Shown piece after piece: positions 18,301 to 26,338 of a stretch of 64,000 nt of DNA (position 1 is its first letter; each line of letters opens with the position of its first letter). This DNA is from Archangium gephyra (lineage in GTDB: Bacteria > Myxococcota > Myxococcia > Myxococcales > Myxococcaceae). Position numbers and translations under genes: made by a program. The notes beneath the pieces are model-generated. The model saw only the letters and a program-made list of their open reading frames with translations. It did not search any database and was not told where the DNA came from. The stretch covers positions 2,178,501 to 2,242,500 of the forward strand of contig NZ_CP011509.1 in NCBI RefSeq assembly GCF_001027285.1, written 5' to 3'.

Positions 18301-20057
18301 CCGGCTGCTCCATCATTGGCGCGACGAAGCTGCGGGTGACCATTGCCAGCACCTACGGCGATGACGTGGTGGTCGATGTCGCCTCCACCGACCGGGGCGT
18401 GCTGGAGGTGGCCGGTACCGGCAAGGTGGTCATCCCCGCCGGGCAGACCAGCGCCGAGGTGAAGCTCATCCCGAGGGCCAGGTCCGCGGGCGTGAAGCTG
18501 CTCGCGTCGCTGCGCGGCGTGGACCTGGAGAGCACGGTGCGCGTGCTGGCCATCGACGAGGCGGCCACGCTCAAGGCGCTCACGCCCGACCCGGTCGTCA
18601 CCGCGCCGGGCTTCGAGGCGACGCTCACCGCCACCCTGGACATCCCCGCGCCCACGGGGACCTCTGTCGACGTCATCGTGACGCCGGCGACGCTCGGGAC
18701 GGTGGCGTCCCTGCCGTTGAGCGTCACGCCGGACGCCACCTCGGTCCGTTTCACCTTCCTCGCCAGCCGGGATGCGGCCCTCACGGACACGGGAACCATC
18801 ACGGTCAAGCTGGGCGCCAGCGAGGTGTCGTCCCAGGTCAGCTTCACCGATGCCCTTCCGAAGGTGGAGAGCATCTCCCCGACCCCGGTCACCGTCTTCC
18901 AGGGCACGACCCAGACGTTCACGGTGACGCTGGACAAGGTGGCGGAGGGTGACATGGTGGTGAAGCTCGCGGTGGTGCCTCCCACGGGCAGCACGGCGGC
19001 CTTCGGGACGCTCCCCGACACGATGGTGGTGCCCATGGGCAGCAAGTCGGGCACCTTCGTCTTCACCGCGGACGCGGCGGGCACGGGCACGGGCGGTGTG
19101 AAGGCTTCGCTCGGAACCTCGGAGCGTACCGCCAGCGTGACGGTGCGCGCGCCGTACCCGAAGATCGTCTCCATCAGCCCGACCACGGCCAGGCTGATCC
19201 CCCATGCGTCGCGCAAGTTCACCGTGACGCTCGACAAGAACGCCGAGGCCGGTGGGTTCATCGTGACGCTCGCCCTCACGCCGTCCACGATCGGCTCGGT
19301 CCCCGCGACCGTCACCATCCCCGTGGACACCAAGACGGCCGAGGTGACGTTCAAGGCGGGCCCGTCGGACATGACCGGCAAGCTCGAGGCCTCCAACGAC
19401 CTGGCCCCGGGCAGCTCGGTCTCGGCGGACATCGTCGTGGAGTCGCTGCCCCCGCACCTGGTCATCAGCGAGTTCGCTCCGCAGGGCACGGGCGCCACGG
19501 GCACGGGCACCGTCGCCACCAATGAGTTCATCGAGCTCTACAACCCGACCAGCGAAGAGGTGGACCTGGCGGGCTGGGTGGTCCAGTACAAGAGCGCCAC
19601 GGGCACGAGCTACTCGGGCTCGTTCCCGCTGCCCGCGGGAGCGAAGATCGCCTCCCATGGCTACTACCTGGTGGTCTCGGGCGGCTACCTGGGGACCGTG
19701 ACGGGTGACGCGAACTACGTCACCGCGCTCTCCATGGCCGCGGGAGCGACCGGTGGTGGTCACGTGCGTCTGGGCAAGCCGGGGACTACCTCGGCGATCG
19801 ATGATCCGCTGGTGGTGGACACGGTGGGCTACGGGATTGGCAACTCTCCCGAGGGTGTCGCCATCACCCCGATGGCCGCCGTGGCCGGCAGCTTCGAGCG
19901 CAAGGCACTCGTCACCTCGACCGTCGACACGATGGCCGCGGGTGGGGCCGACGCGGCGAAGGGCAACGGCTACGACTCCAACGACAACTCGGTGGACTTC
20001 GTGCTGCGTGCCACGCGCGATCCGCAGAACTCGGCGAGCCCGACCGAGCAGCCCTGA
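15393..20057 (+). CDS. giant lipoprotein: Cys-rich repeats, amidohydrolase, TSP3, beta domains, lamin-tail domain
   Basis: 1554 residues. Lipobox LLFSAC (C22). Residues ~27-130: three Cys-rich DUF4215-type repeats (CGNG..E..E.CDDGN..DGDGC...C). Residues ~150-590: amidohydrolase with [16 protein letters not shown] (H223, H225), a later IIHGIGL His, and LGTDWLQSG with the metal-site Asp, then the closing GKVADLAIF. Residues ~635-725: thrombospondin type-3 Ca2+ repeats ([15 protein letters not shown]). Residues ~750-945: an OB-fold-like region. Residues ~950-1350: several beta-sandwich repeats. Residues ~1356-1480: lamin-tail domain ([27 protein letters not shown]). Probably a surface-displayed hydrolase of a cyclic amide, ester or amine. 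Start at 15393 fits the lipoprotein signal. Confidence 0.8.
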   Translation: MRHHPRHVLALLTTGLLLFSACAPPEECGNSRLEGKEQCDDGNTANGDGCSKSCTTESAQAVCGNGDKEVGEACDDGNQVDGDGCQNNCSITTPDQEVLAVCGNGTREISEACDDGNKTDGDGCESTCVATRPAAEQCPGAASLPQPAAGETCKVIAGTGTSRLYLGVVLMDGKTLAGGQVLVDDKGLIQCSACDCSSQAGADTATKISCPQGVISPGLINAHDHISYQKGPEAGKAERYEHRHDWRKGNNSHTVLNSGSSSSSDDLARWAELRHVLSGTTSMVGSGGITGLLRELTADSFSTRISQEGLREMPAFFQTFPLDDSGGKELESGCSYGTLDRPDAIPPLSAYLPHVSEGIETSARNEFRCLSGEGSGSQDLMKPNTAIIHGIGLTATEIGKMAERGTGLIWSPRSNISLYGDTAMVTAYKQLGVNIALGTDWLQSGSMNILRELQCANYLNQVHYSQSFTDEELWRMVTANAADLTETSEKLGRIAPGKVADLAIFKLRSFAYSPHRAVIEAGTEDVVLTVRGGKPLYGDKNVVDGLKGADACDDMPMCGTTKAVCVKSETAAGTTPGKTFAELKTANSSAYELFFCRNTLPTNEPTCTPQRSGTAPVAASVNGSTVYTGSRRLADSDGDGIANAADNCPIIFNPIRPMDNGKQADSDNDGMGDACDTCPLGTTCTAGNPADEDGDGKATLADNCPGVANADQADTDGDGRGDACDACRTKNPDDVLCAVSIYDLKKPAVAPFPSFVGYTITIPKGLVTAVSGNDFFLQVPDEDRTAGADWSSVYVFQSSTSAPAPKVGDVITITNAVLKNFSGQLQLNDAFIAATPVESSKALPAPVLVTPDEVRTGGPRAAALEGVLVEVNDVFVTKVDSGFGEFVVDTTKGSDPAAKGLAVDDYFYKPSPLPAVGTEFHRVRGILNWRNNASKLEPVGANDLLGPQPALVAFGSTSEQFIRLGSTCDAGCSIIGATKLRVTIASTYGDDVVVDVASTDRGVLEVAGTGKVVIPAGQTSAEVKLIPRARSAGVKLLASLRGVDLESTVRVLAIDEAATLKALTPDPVVTAPGFEATLTATLDIPAPTGTSVDVIVTPATLGTVASLPLSVTPDATSVRFTFLASRDAALTDTGTITVKLGASEVSSQVSFTDALPKVESISPTPVTVFQGTTQTFTVTLDKVAEGDMVVKLAVVPPTGSTAAFGTLPDTMVVPMGSKSGTFVFTADAAGTGTGGVKASLGTSERTASVTVRAPYPKIVSISPTTARLIPHASRKFTVTLDKNAEAGGFIVTLALTPSTIGSVPATVTIPVDTKTAEVTFKAGPSDMTGKLEASNDLAPGSSVSADIVVESLPPHLVISEFAPQGTGATGTGTVATNEFIELYNPTSEEVDLAGWVVQYKSATGTSYSGSFPLPAGAKIASHGYYLVVSGGYLGTVTGDANYVTALSMAAGATGGGHVRLGKPGTTSAIDDPLVVDTVGYGIGNSPEGVAITPMAAVAGSFERKALVTSTVDTMAAGGADAAKGNGYDSNDNSVDFVLRATRDPQNSASPTEQP

Positions 20058-20065
20058 CGGATGCG

Positions 20066-20101
20066 GGCCCTGTCCGCCTCCTCCGGGGGGCGGGCGGGGC
20101 C
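20066..20101. terminator. strong terminator-like hairpin after the giant lipoprotein gene
   Basis: Nine bases after the stop, 20066-20078 pairs with 20089-20101 (13 positions, two G-U) around a 10-nt loop. It lies between convergent genes. No T-tract. Confidence 0.6.
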
Positions 20102-20161
20102 GGTGAAGTCCCAACGCCCTCCGTGTCACGCAGTCCGGGTGACGCGGGGGGCGTTGCCGTT

Positions 20162-20809
20162 TCAGCGCGTGACGGTGCCTTCCACCAGCAACTGCGCCAG
20201 GGTCGTGAGCGTGGCGTCGTACGTCACCGACTCGCGGAACAGGTTCTGGTGCAGCACCGCGCCGATGAAGCCGCCGATGATGCTGTGCGCGGCCTGACCC
20301 GCGTCCACGTCCAGGCGGAACTCCTTCGTCTTGTTCTGGCCGTAGCGGATGATGTTCTCCGCCGCCGCGACGTAGATGCCCAGCTTCTCCCGGATGGCCT
20401 CGGCCACCCGGTCGTTGTTCTCCGCGGACTCCGCCGACACCATCCCGAAGAAGATGCCGTACTCGCGGTGGTAGCGCAGGAACTGCTGCGTGCGCTCCAT
20501 GAACGTCTTGAGCTGCACGCGCGCCGGATGCGTGCGGTGCTCGCTCAGCACTTCCTGGAACTCGGCCATGTAGCGCCCGTGCAGCTCGTCGATGGCCGCC
20601 AGCAGCAGATCCTCCTTCGTCGGGAAGTGCCAGTAGAGCGCCCCCGGGGTCATCCGGATGGCCTTGGCCAGCTGCGCCATCGTCGTCGCGAGGATTCCCC
20701 GTCGCGCGAACAGCGTGATGGCCGCCTCCAGGATCTCCACTCGCGTCCGAGCCGCGCGCTCCTGCTTGATCTCCCGTTTCGCCGCTGCCTTACGCATCTG
20801 GCCAGGCAT
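20162..20809 (-). CDS. TetR/AcrR-family transcriptional regulator
   Basis: 215 residues. A basic leader is followed by a TetR DNA-binding domain (~22-70): ILEAAITLFARRGILATTMAQLAKAIRMTPGAL is the core, with YWHFPTKEDLL the usual end of the recognition helix. The C-terminal ~140 residues form the ligand-binding helical domain, containing FFGMVSAESAENNDR and a C-terminal dimer helix IIGGFIGAVLHQNLF. It would repress genes until bound by a small hydrophobic ligand. The nearest possible target is the metallophosphoesterase gene starting upstream on the same strand (36-bp gap), with which it may be cotranscribed; no operator was identified. Confidence 0.9.
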   Translation of the reverse strand: MPGQMRKAAAKREIKQERAARTRVEILEAAITLFARRGILATTMAQLAKAIRMTPGALYWHFPTKEDLLLAAIDELHGRYMAEFQEVLSEHRTHPARVQLKTFMERTQQFLRYHREYGIFFGMVSAESAENNDRVAEAIREKLGIYVAAAENIIRYGQNKTKEFRLDVDAGQAAHSIIGGFIGAVLHQNLFRESVTYDATLTTLAQLLVEGTVTR

Positions 20810-20845
20810 CCTACCCAGCCCCGGCCAGTTGCGACACGGCTCGCG

Positions 20846-22051
20846 TCACGCCAGGAGCGTCACCTTGACGATTTCCGGCGGGGCGGCCACCCGCAGAGGC
20901 GGGCCCCAGAAGCCCGTGCCCCGGCTCACGTAGATGTGGCTGTCTCCCTCGCGGAACAGGCCCGCGTCGTGCTCCCACATGGCGGACACCACCAGGTTGA
21001 AGGGGAAGAACTGCCCCCCGTGCGTGTGCCCGGACAGCTGCAGCCCCATGCCCGCCTTCAGCGCGTGCTCGCGCCAGCCCGCCGGTTGGTGCGCGAGCAG
21101 CACCGAGGCGCGCGAGGGGTCCCTCCCCGCCGTGGCCGCCGACAGATCATAGCCGCGCTCGGGGAAACCGGAGCGTTGGGCGCTCCAGTCGTCCACGCCC
21201 ACCAGGTCGAACGAGGCCCCCGGCTCGCCGATGCGCACGTGGCGGTTGCGCAGCACCGTCACGCCCATGCGCGTGAGCGCCTCGGCCCACTCCTCGTCAC
21301 CCGAGTAGTACTCGTGGTTGCCGGTGACGAAGTACGTGCCGTGCCGCGAGCGCAGGTTGCCCAGTGCGCCCACCCCGTGCGCCAGCTGCGCCACCCGGCC
21401 GTCCACCAGGTCTCCCGTGATGCACACCAGGTCGCCCTTGAGGGCGTTGCACTGCGCCACCACCGCGTCCATGAAGCGGCGCTGGATGAGTGGCCCCACG
21501 TGCACGTCGCTCAGCTGGATGATGCTGAAGCCGTCCAGCGCCTTGGGCAGGCCGGGCAGCTTCACCGCCACCTCGTTCACCACCGGCGGGTGGAAGGCGC
21601 GCCACGTGCCATAGCCGACCATGCCTCCGGTGGCCGCCAGCGCCGCCCCCGCCGTCGTCCGGGCGAGGAACTGCCGCCGCGCTTCATCCACCACCGGGTC
21701 CACCACCGGCGCCACGGGGGCCTTCGCCACGCGGCGGCGCTTCAGCCAGCCGGTCAGCGTGCGCAGGCCCCCCAGCGACAGCACCGCCAGCAGCAGGTAG
21801 ATGGCCACGCTCATCCAGAACCAGTTGAGCTGGGAGAGGACGGACGCCGTCTCCCCGGGCAGCAGGCGGGGCACGAACCACCAGCTCGTCATGAGCGTGG
21901 CCAGCAGCCCCATCAACACCACGCCGGCCCGCCGCCAGTGGGGGTGCTTCGCCGTGTCCCGGAAGAGCCGGCGGTACAGGTAGACGTGCCCGAGCACCAC
22001 GAGCAGGGACATGGTGCCGAAGATGATGAGGGATTGAAGCGTGAAGCGCAT
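20846..22051 (-). CDS. membrane-anchored metallophosphoesterase (YkuE/YaeI-like)
   Basis: 401 residues from the ATG at 22051; a GTG six codons upstream is possible. Four TM segments in the first ~115 residues, then a Pro/Val linker and a Tat-like RRQFLARTTAGAALAA segment, then a calcineurin-type phosphoesterase domain (~165-400). Metal motifs: QLSDVHVG (D, H), ITGDLVDG (D), TGNHEYYSG (N, H), SGHTHGGQ (H, H). The YkuE/YaeI group hydrolyses lipid-linked or UDP-diacylglucosamine-type phosphoesters, but the substrate here is unknown. The active site should lie on the outer face of the inner membrane. Confidence 0.85.
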   Translation of the reverse strand: MRFTLQSLIIFGTMSLLVVLGHVYLYRRLFRDTAKHPHWRRAGVVLMGLLATLMTSWWFVPRLLPGETASVLSQLNWFWMSVAIYLLLAVLSLGGLRTLTGWLKRRRVAKAPVAPVVDPVVDEARRQFLARTTAGAALAATGGMVGYGTWRAFHPPVVNEVAVKLPGLPKALDGFSIIQLSDVHVGPLIQRRFMDAVVAQCNALKGDLVCITGDLVDGRVAQLAHGVGALGNLRSRHGTYFVTGNHEYYSGDEEWAEALTRMGVTVLRNRHVRIGEPGASFDLVGVDDWSAQRSGFPERGYDLSAATAGRDPSRASVLLAHQPAGWREHALKAGMGLQLSGHTHGGQFFPFNLVVSAMWEHDAGLFREGDSHIYVSRGTGFWGPPLRVAAPPEIVKVTLLA

Positions 22052-22124
22052 GAGGGTTCCAATACTCACCGGCGCCGCGCGCGCCGCAACCCCATCGTAC
22101 GTGAAGAAACGTGAAGCCGCGCCC

Positions 22125-23027
22125 TCACCCCAGCATCGCGCGGAGGGCGCCGGGCAGCTCGGGGTGCTGGAAGTGGTAGCCCGCCTCGAGCGCGCGCCGG
22201 GGCAGCACCCGCTGGCCTCCCAGCACGGCCTCGGACATGTCCCCCATCACCACCTTCAGCGCGAAGCCGGGCACGGGCAGCACCGCCGGCCGGTGGAGCG
22301 CCGCCCCCAGGGCCCGCGCGAAGTCCGCGTTCGTCACCGGCTCCGGTGCCGTCACGTTCATCGGGCCCTTGAGCTCCGGGTGCTCCAGCGCGAAGAGCAG
22401 CAGGCCCAGCGTGTCCTCCCGGTCCACCCAACTCAGGTACTGCTGCCCCGAGCCCATCCTCCCGCCCATGCCCAGGCGGAAGAGGGGCAGCATCTGTTGG
22501 AGCGCGCCGCCTTCCGGGTGCACCACCACGCCGATGCGCGCCAGCACCGTGCGGATGCCCGCCTCGGCGGCCCGCTGCGCCTCGGCCTCCCAGGCCCGGC
22601 ACACCTGGGCGAGGAAGTCGTCCCCGGGGGCGCTGCTCTCCGTGAGCGGCTCCGCGCCCCGGTCTCCGTAGTAGCCGATGGCCGAGGCCGACACGAAGTG
22701 CCGCACCGTGCCCGCCGCCCGCATGGCCTCCACCAGCAGCCGCGTGCCCACCACCCGGCTGTCGCGGATGCGCTGGCGCGCGCTCTGCGTCCACCGCTGC
22801 GCCACCGGCTCGCCCGCCAGGTGCACCACCGCGTCGGCTCCCCCCAGCGCGTCCGGGGACAGCGGCGTGGCCGCGTCGAAGAAAGCGCCACTCACGCCCG
22901 CGGGCAGCCCGCTCAGCGTGCGCTCCACGTTGCGCGCCAGCACGTGCACCGTGTGGCCCTTCTCCATCAACCGCTGGACGAAGAGCGGGCCGAGGAAGCC
23001 ACTGGCTCCAGTGAGGGCGACCTTCAT
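22125..23027 (-). CDS. TIGR01777-family SDR epimerase (YfcH-like)
   Basis: 300 residues. Rossmann NADP motif VALTGASGFLG at the very N-terminus, DAVVHLAGEPV, and the SDR catalytic Ser/Tyr region SASAIGYYGDRG (the YxxxK Lys is not conserved, as is typical of this subfamily). LSWVDREDTLGLLL and GPMNVTAPEPVTNADFARALG are family signatures, and the C-terminal DUF1731 segment includes MGDMSEAVLGGQRVLPRRALEAGYHFQHP. Probable nucleotide-sugar or small-molecule epimerase/reductase; function in this family is poorly defined. Overlaps the upstream thioredoxin-like gene by 4 bp (23024-23027). Confidence 0.88.
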   Translation of the reverse strand: MKVALTGASGFLGPLFVQRLMEKGHTVHVLARNVERTLSGLPAGVSGAFFDAATPLSPDALGGADAVVHLAGEPVAQRWTQSARQRIRDSRVVGTRLLVEAMRAAGTVRHFVSASAIGYYGDRGAEPLTESSAPGDDFLAQVCRAWEAEAQRAAEAGIRTVLARIGVVVHPEGGALQQMLPLFRLGMGGRMGSGQQYLSWVDREDTLGLLLFALEHPELKGPMNVTAPEPVTNADFARALGAALHRPAVLPVPGFALKVVMGDMSEAVLGGQRVLPRRALEAGYHFQHPELPGALRAMLG

Positions 23028-23581
23028 GGGTGGCGCTCCTCGGGAATCTCCCGGCCGAGCAGGCTACCGAGCGTCTGGAAGAAAGCCCGCTGATCCTCGT
23101 CCTTCATGCGGCCCGAGTACCGGTAGACGAGCGTCCCCTGTCCGTCCAGCAGCAACACCGAGGACGTCTTGGTGGGCAGGCTCCACGGCGCCGTCCCCAG
23201 CGTGCCCTTCAAGTCCACCAGGATGGGAATGCCCCACTTCTTCTCCTCGTCGCGCACGTAGGACAGCGCGATGCCCCGGGCGGGGAAGAAGTCGAACGAC
23301 TCCAGGTTGGCCACCGCCACCACGAACGCCGCGTCCAGCAGTCCCAGCTCCTGGCCCCGGGAGAAGAGGGCCTCCTTCAAGGACGAGTTGAGTGTCGTGG
23401 AGTGGCGATCCTCATAAAAAAGAATGACGGGTTTTCCCCGCCATCTCGAGATTGCCACTTCCTTTCCGTTGGAACCCCGCAAGGTTGCGTCCATTGGACC
23501 AACCTGTGGCTCGGCGGCGGCGAGAGATGGACTCGCGACCAACAGAGCAGCCGTCAGCATGCCAGCAATCCGTGCAGTCAT
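23024..23581 (-). CDS. exported thioredoxin-fold (YtfJ-like) protein
   Basis: 185 residues from the ATG at 23581, which has an excellent AGGAGG site. Signal peptide ends near SLAAAE (residue ~25). The rest has a thioredoxin/peroxiredoxin-like layout: SNGKEVAISRWRGKPVILFYEDRHS, a strand-rich centre, then SSVLLLDGQGTLVYRYSGRM. The CxxC active site is missing (YEDRHS occupies the position), so it is not a redox thioredoxin in the usual sense; the E. coli YtfJ group has the same property. Probably periplasmic. It shares the 113-bp divergent control region with crtE, and the direct repeats there overlap its ribosome site, so light-linked control is possible. Confidence 0.62.
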   Translation of the reverse strand: MTARIAGMLTAALLVASPSLAAAEPQVGPMDATLRGSNGKEVAISRWRGKPVILFYEDRHSTTLNSSLKEALFSRGQELGLLDAAFVVAVANLESFDFFPARGIALSYVRDEEKKWGIPILVDLKGTLGTAPWSLPTKTSSVLLLDGQGTLVYRYSGRMKDEDQRAFFQTLGSLLGREIPEERHP

Positions 23582-23590
23582 CGGGGCCTC

Positions 23591-23634
23591 CTGTGAACGA
23601 AGCTTGTACGAACCTTGAACATAGCCTTGACAGA
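23591..23634 (+). promoter_or_regulatory. candidate CarA/CarH operator: four 11-bp direct repeats
   Basis: Four contiguous 11-mers: CTGTGAACGAA, GCTTGTACGAA, CCTTGAACATA, GCCTTGACAGA. Positions 4 (T), 7 (A), 8 (C) and 11 (A) are identical in all four, and the core resembles TTGNACA. CarH of Thermus is known to bind tandem ~11-bp repeats with its MerR-type heads. The last repeat contains the TTGACA -35 box of the operon promoter, so occupancy would block RNA polymerase. The first overlaps the Shine-Dalgarno of the divergent thioredoxin-like gene. Confidence 0.75.
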
Positions 23635-23656
23635 GCCTGGACGCAAAGGTTACCTC
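23627..23656 (+). promoter_or_regulatory. predicted car operon promoter
   Basis: Perfect -35 hexamer TTGACA at 23627-23632, inside the fourth operator repeat. The best -10 candidate is TACCTC (23651-23656, 18-bp spacer), a weak match to the consensus. Distance to the crtE ATG is about 40 bp. The transcription start is not determined. Confidence 0.55.
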
Positions 23657-23694
23657 CAGCACAGAAGTCACTCATCCGCCGGGAGGAAGGTTGT

Positions 23695-24780
23695 ATGGGG
23701 CTCACGCCCTTCACCGTTGCAGCGCCCATGCCGGCTCCCTCGGTGGAGCAGGCGTGGCTGCAGCTGGTGCAGGCCCGGGTGGATGCGTCGCTGACGGAGC
23801 TGCTGGAGCTGCCGGACGAGTCCAGGTTGGACATTCGTTGGACGCAGGCGCTCGGACATGTCCGCGAGTACGTGTCGCGCCCCACCTGGCGGGTGCGCCC
23901 GGCGCTGCTGCTGGCGGGCTACTGCCTGGCGCGGGGCTCGGCGTCCGTGCCGGCCGGGCTGTGGCGCTTCGCCGCGGGGCTGGAGCTGCTGCACGCCTGC
24001 ATGGCCATCCATGACGACACGGCGGAGCAGTCGGTGCTGCGGCGCGGAGGGCTGACGCTGCACCACCAGCTGGCGCCGGGCGCCACCGGTCAGCACCTGT
24101 CCGTGGTGGTGGGGGATCATCTCTTCGCCCGCGCCATGGAGACGCTGCTGGGCTCGGAGCTGCCGGGGGCCACGCAGGCCAGCCAGTACTACCTGAAGCT
24201 GTGCCGCTACTCGGCGGTGGGGCGCTACGTGGAGCTGCAGCGGGGCGGCGCGTGTCTGAGCGCCGGGGGCGTGCTCCAGGCCTGGCGTCTGGCGCGTTTG
24301 CGGATGGTGCGCGAGGGCCTGGCCCCGGCCCTGGTGTGCGGGGCGATGCTGGCCGGAGCGGATGCGGAGCTGCGGCTGCGGCTGGCGCGCGTGGGCTGCC
24401 ACGTGGGGCTCGCCTACGAGCTGCGCGAGGAGTTGCTGGGCCTCTTCGGGGAGGCGCGCGTCGGCGTCCGGGCCCCGCGGTGCGACTTCCTCCGGGGCCG
24501 GCGCACCTTCCCGGTGGTGGCGGCCTGGTCCCGGGCGCTTCCCGAGGCGCGCCGGGAGCTGGAGACGCTGTGGAGCCTGCCCACGGAGCGCCGGGACGAG
24601 CCCGCGCTCGGGCGGATGCGCCGGCTGGTGGAGGAGAGCGGGGGACGCAGCGCCACCGAGCACCTGGTGACACGGGCGACGCACGGCGCGGTGCGCGCGC
24701 TCGCGGAGCTGCCCAACCCCAATGGTCTGCGCGAGCTGGTGCAGGCCCTCATCGGCCAGCTGGCCCAGCGCATCGTTTGA
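23695..24780 (+). CDS. crtE: geranylgeranyl diphosphate synthase-like polyprenyl synthetase CrtE, divergent motifs
   Basis: 361 residues from the ATG at 23695, 4 bp after GGGAGGAAGG. First gene of the car operon; expected to make GGPP from FPP/IPP for phytoene. Family layout is clear (RPALLLAGY, LELLHACMAIHDD, RRGG, VVVGDHLFARA), but the Asp-rich motifs are degraded: the first is DDTAE (107-111) instead of DDxxD, and the second region reads YELREELLGLFGE (241-253) where FQLRDDLLGLFGD is usual, so both Asp are Glu. The conserved KT pair before the Gly/Ala segment is also altered (LRMVREG). It may be a slow, altered-specificity or heteromeric subunit. Confidence 0.75.
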   Translation: MGLTPFTVAAPMPAPSVEQAWLQLVQARVDASLTELLELPDESRLDIRWTQALGHVREYVSRPTWRVRPALLLAGYCLARGSASVPAGLWRFAAGLELLHACMAIHDDTAEQSVLRRGGLTLHHQLAPGATGQHLSVVVGDHLFARAMETLLGSELPGATQASQYYLKLCRYSAVGRYVELQRGGACLSAGGVLQAWRLARLRMVREGLAPALVCGAMLAGADAELRLRLARVGCHVGLAYELREELLGLFGEARVGVRAPRCDFLRGRRTFPVVAAWSRALPEARRELETLWSLPTERRDEPALGRMRRLVEESGGRSATEHLVTRATHGAVRALAELPNPNGLRELVQALIGQLAQRIV

Positions 24781-24793
24781 GAGGAGCCGTATC

Positions 24794-26338
24794 GTGAGCC
24801 GTGGCAAACGACAGGCGGTGGTGGTGGGCGCGGGCGTCGGCGGGCTCGCGGCCGCGGCCCGGCTGGCCCACCAGGGTTTCGAGGTGCAGCTGTTCGAGAA
24901 GACAGACGGCCCCGGCGGACGCTGCAACCGCCTCCAGGTGGACGGCTTCACCTGGGACATCGGCCCCACCATCGTCCTCATGCCCGAGGTGTTCCAGGAG
25001 ACGTTCGCCTCGCTCGGCCGGCGCATGGAGGACTACCTCACGCTGCTGCGGTGTGACCCGAACTACCGCATCCACTACCGCGACGGCTCGGACATCACCT
25101 TCACCTCCGAGCTGTGCGCCATGGGGCGCGAGTTGGAACGGATAGAGCCCGGCAGCTACGCGCGCTACCTGGCCTTCCTCGCGCAGGGCCGCACCCAGTA
25201 CCGCACCAGCCTGGATCACCTGGTGGGCCGCAACTACGCGGGCATCTCCGACTACTTCGCGCCCTCGGTGCTGAAGAAGATTTTCCAGGTGCGCGCCCAC
25301 CGCCGCATGTACGCGGACGTCAGCCGCTTCTTCCAGGACGAGCGGCTGCGCGCGGCGATGACCTTCCAGACGATGTACCTGGGCGTGTCGCCCTTCGCCT
25401 CGCCGGCGGTGTATGGCCTCCTGCCCTTCACGGAGCTGGGCGTGGGCGTGTGGTTCCCCAAGGGGGGCCTGTACGCGATTCCCCTCGCGCTGGAGAAGGT
25501 GGCGCGCGAGGAGGGCGTGCGGCTGCACTACGGCACGCCCGTCAAGCGCATCCTCACCGGCGGCTCGCGCGCGGTGGGCGTGCAGCTCGAGGACGGGCAG
25601 GTGGTGAAGGCGGACGTGGTGCTCTGTAACGCGGATTTGCCCTACGCGTACGAGAAGCTGTTGGACCCGGGCGTCACCCGGCTCAAGCGCGCGGAGAAGC
25701 TCCGCTACACGTCCAGCGGTTACATGCTCTACCTGGGACTCAAGCGCCGCTACGAGGGGCTGAACCACCACAACGTGATCTTCGGCAACGACTACAAGGG
25801 CTCGTTCGACGACATCTTCGAGCGCTTCCGCGTCCCCGAGGATCCGAGCTTCTACGTCAACGCTCCGGCCCACACGGACCCGAGCCTCGCGCCGCCGGGC
25901 AAGGACTCGCTCTACGTCCTGGTGCCGGTGCCGCACCAGCACCCGGGGTTGGACTGGAAGGTGGAGGGCCCGAAGGTGAGGGCCAAGGTGTTCCGGCGCC
26001 TGGCCGAGCTGGGCTACCCGGACCTGGAGCGGGACATCGAAGTGGAGCGCGTCTACACGCCGGATGACTGGGCGTCCACGTTCAACCTGGCCCGGGGAAG
26101 TGCTTTCGGGCTGGCGCAGAACTTCTTTCAGATTGGCCCCTTCCGCCCCGCCAACCAGGATGCACGGGTGCGGAACCTGTTCTTCGTAGGGGCTTCCACC
26201 CAGCCGGGCACCGGTCTTCCCACGGTGCTCATCTCCGCGCGGCTGGTGGTGGAGCGCATCCTGGCGTGGTCGGGCGCGGCGGATGTGGTGAAGGAGCCCG
26301 GTAGTGACGGGCGCGGAGCAATCGAGGAGGCGGCATGA
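24794..26338 (+). CDS. crtI: phytoene desaturase CrtI
   Basis: 514 residues from a GTG at 24794, with GAGGAG 7 nt upstream. FAD-binding Rossmann motif [20 protein letters not shown] followed by LFEKTDGPGGRC, the middle signature TMYLGVSPFASPAVYGLLPF, and the CrtI-family C-terminal motif near VGASTQPGTGLPTVLISARL. It should insert double bonds into phytoene on the way to lycopene, as a peripheral membrane flavoprotein. Myxococcus is known to use two CrtI-type enzymes; the second candidate in this operon is the crtD-like gene. Overlaps crtB by 4 bp. Confidence 0.92.
   Translation: MSRGKRQAVVVGAGVGGLAAAARLAHQGFEVQLFEKTDGPGGRCNRLQVDGFTWDIGPTIVLMPEVFQETFASLGRRMEDYLTLLRCDPNYRIHYRDGSDITFTSELCAMGRELERIEPGSYARYLAFLAQGRTQYRTSLDHLVGRNYAGISDYFAPSVLKKIFQVRAHRRMYADVSRFFQDERLRAAMTFQTMYLGVSPFASPAVYGLLPFTELGVGVWFPKGGLYAIPLALEKVAREEGVRLHYGTPVKRILTGGSRAVGVQLEDGQVVKADVVLCNADLPYAYEKLLDPGVTRLKRAEKLRYTSSGYMLYLGLKRRYEGLNHHNVIFGNDYKGSFDDIFERFRVPEDPSFYVNAPAHTDPSLAPPGKDSLYVLVPVPHQHPGLDWKVEGPKVRAKVFRRLAELGYPDLERDIEVERVYTPDDWASTFNLARGSAFGLAQNFFQIGPFRPANQDARVRNLFFVGASTQPGTGLPTVLISARLVVERILAWSGAADVVKEPGSDGRGAIEEAA

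Noticed and set aside
15438..20129. A 1563-codon open frame on the minus strand across the giant lipoprotein gene
   Set aside because: Arg/Gly/His-rich, no domain content; a by-product of GC-rich third positions opposite the real gene, which shows clear motifs.
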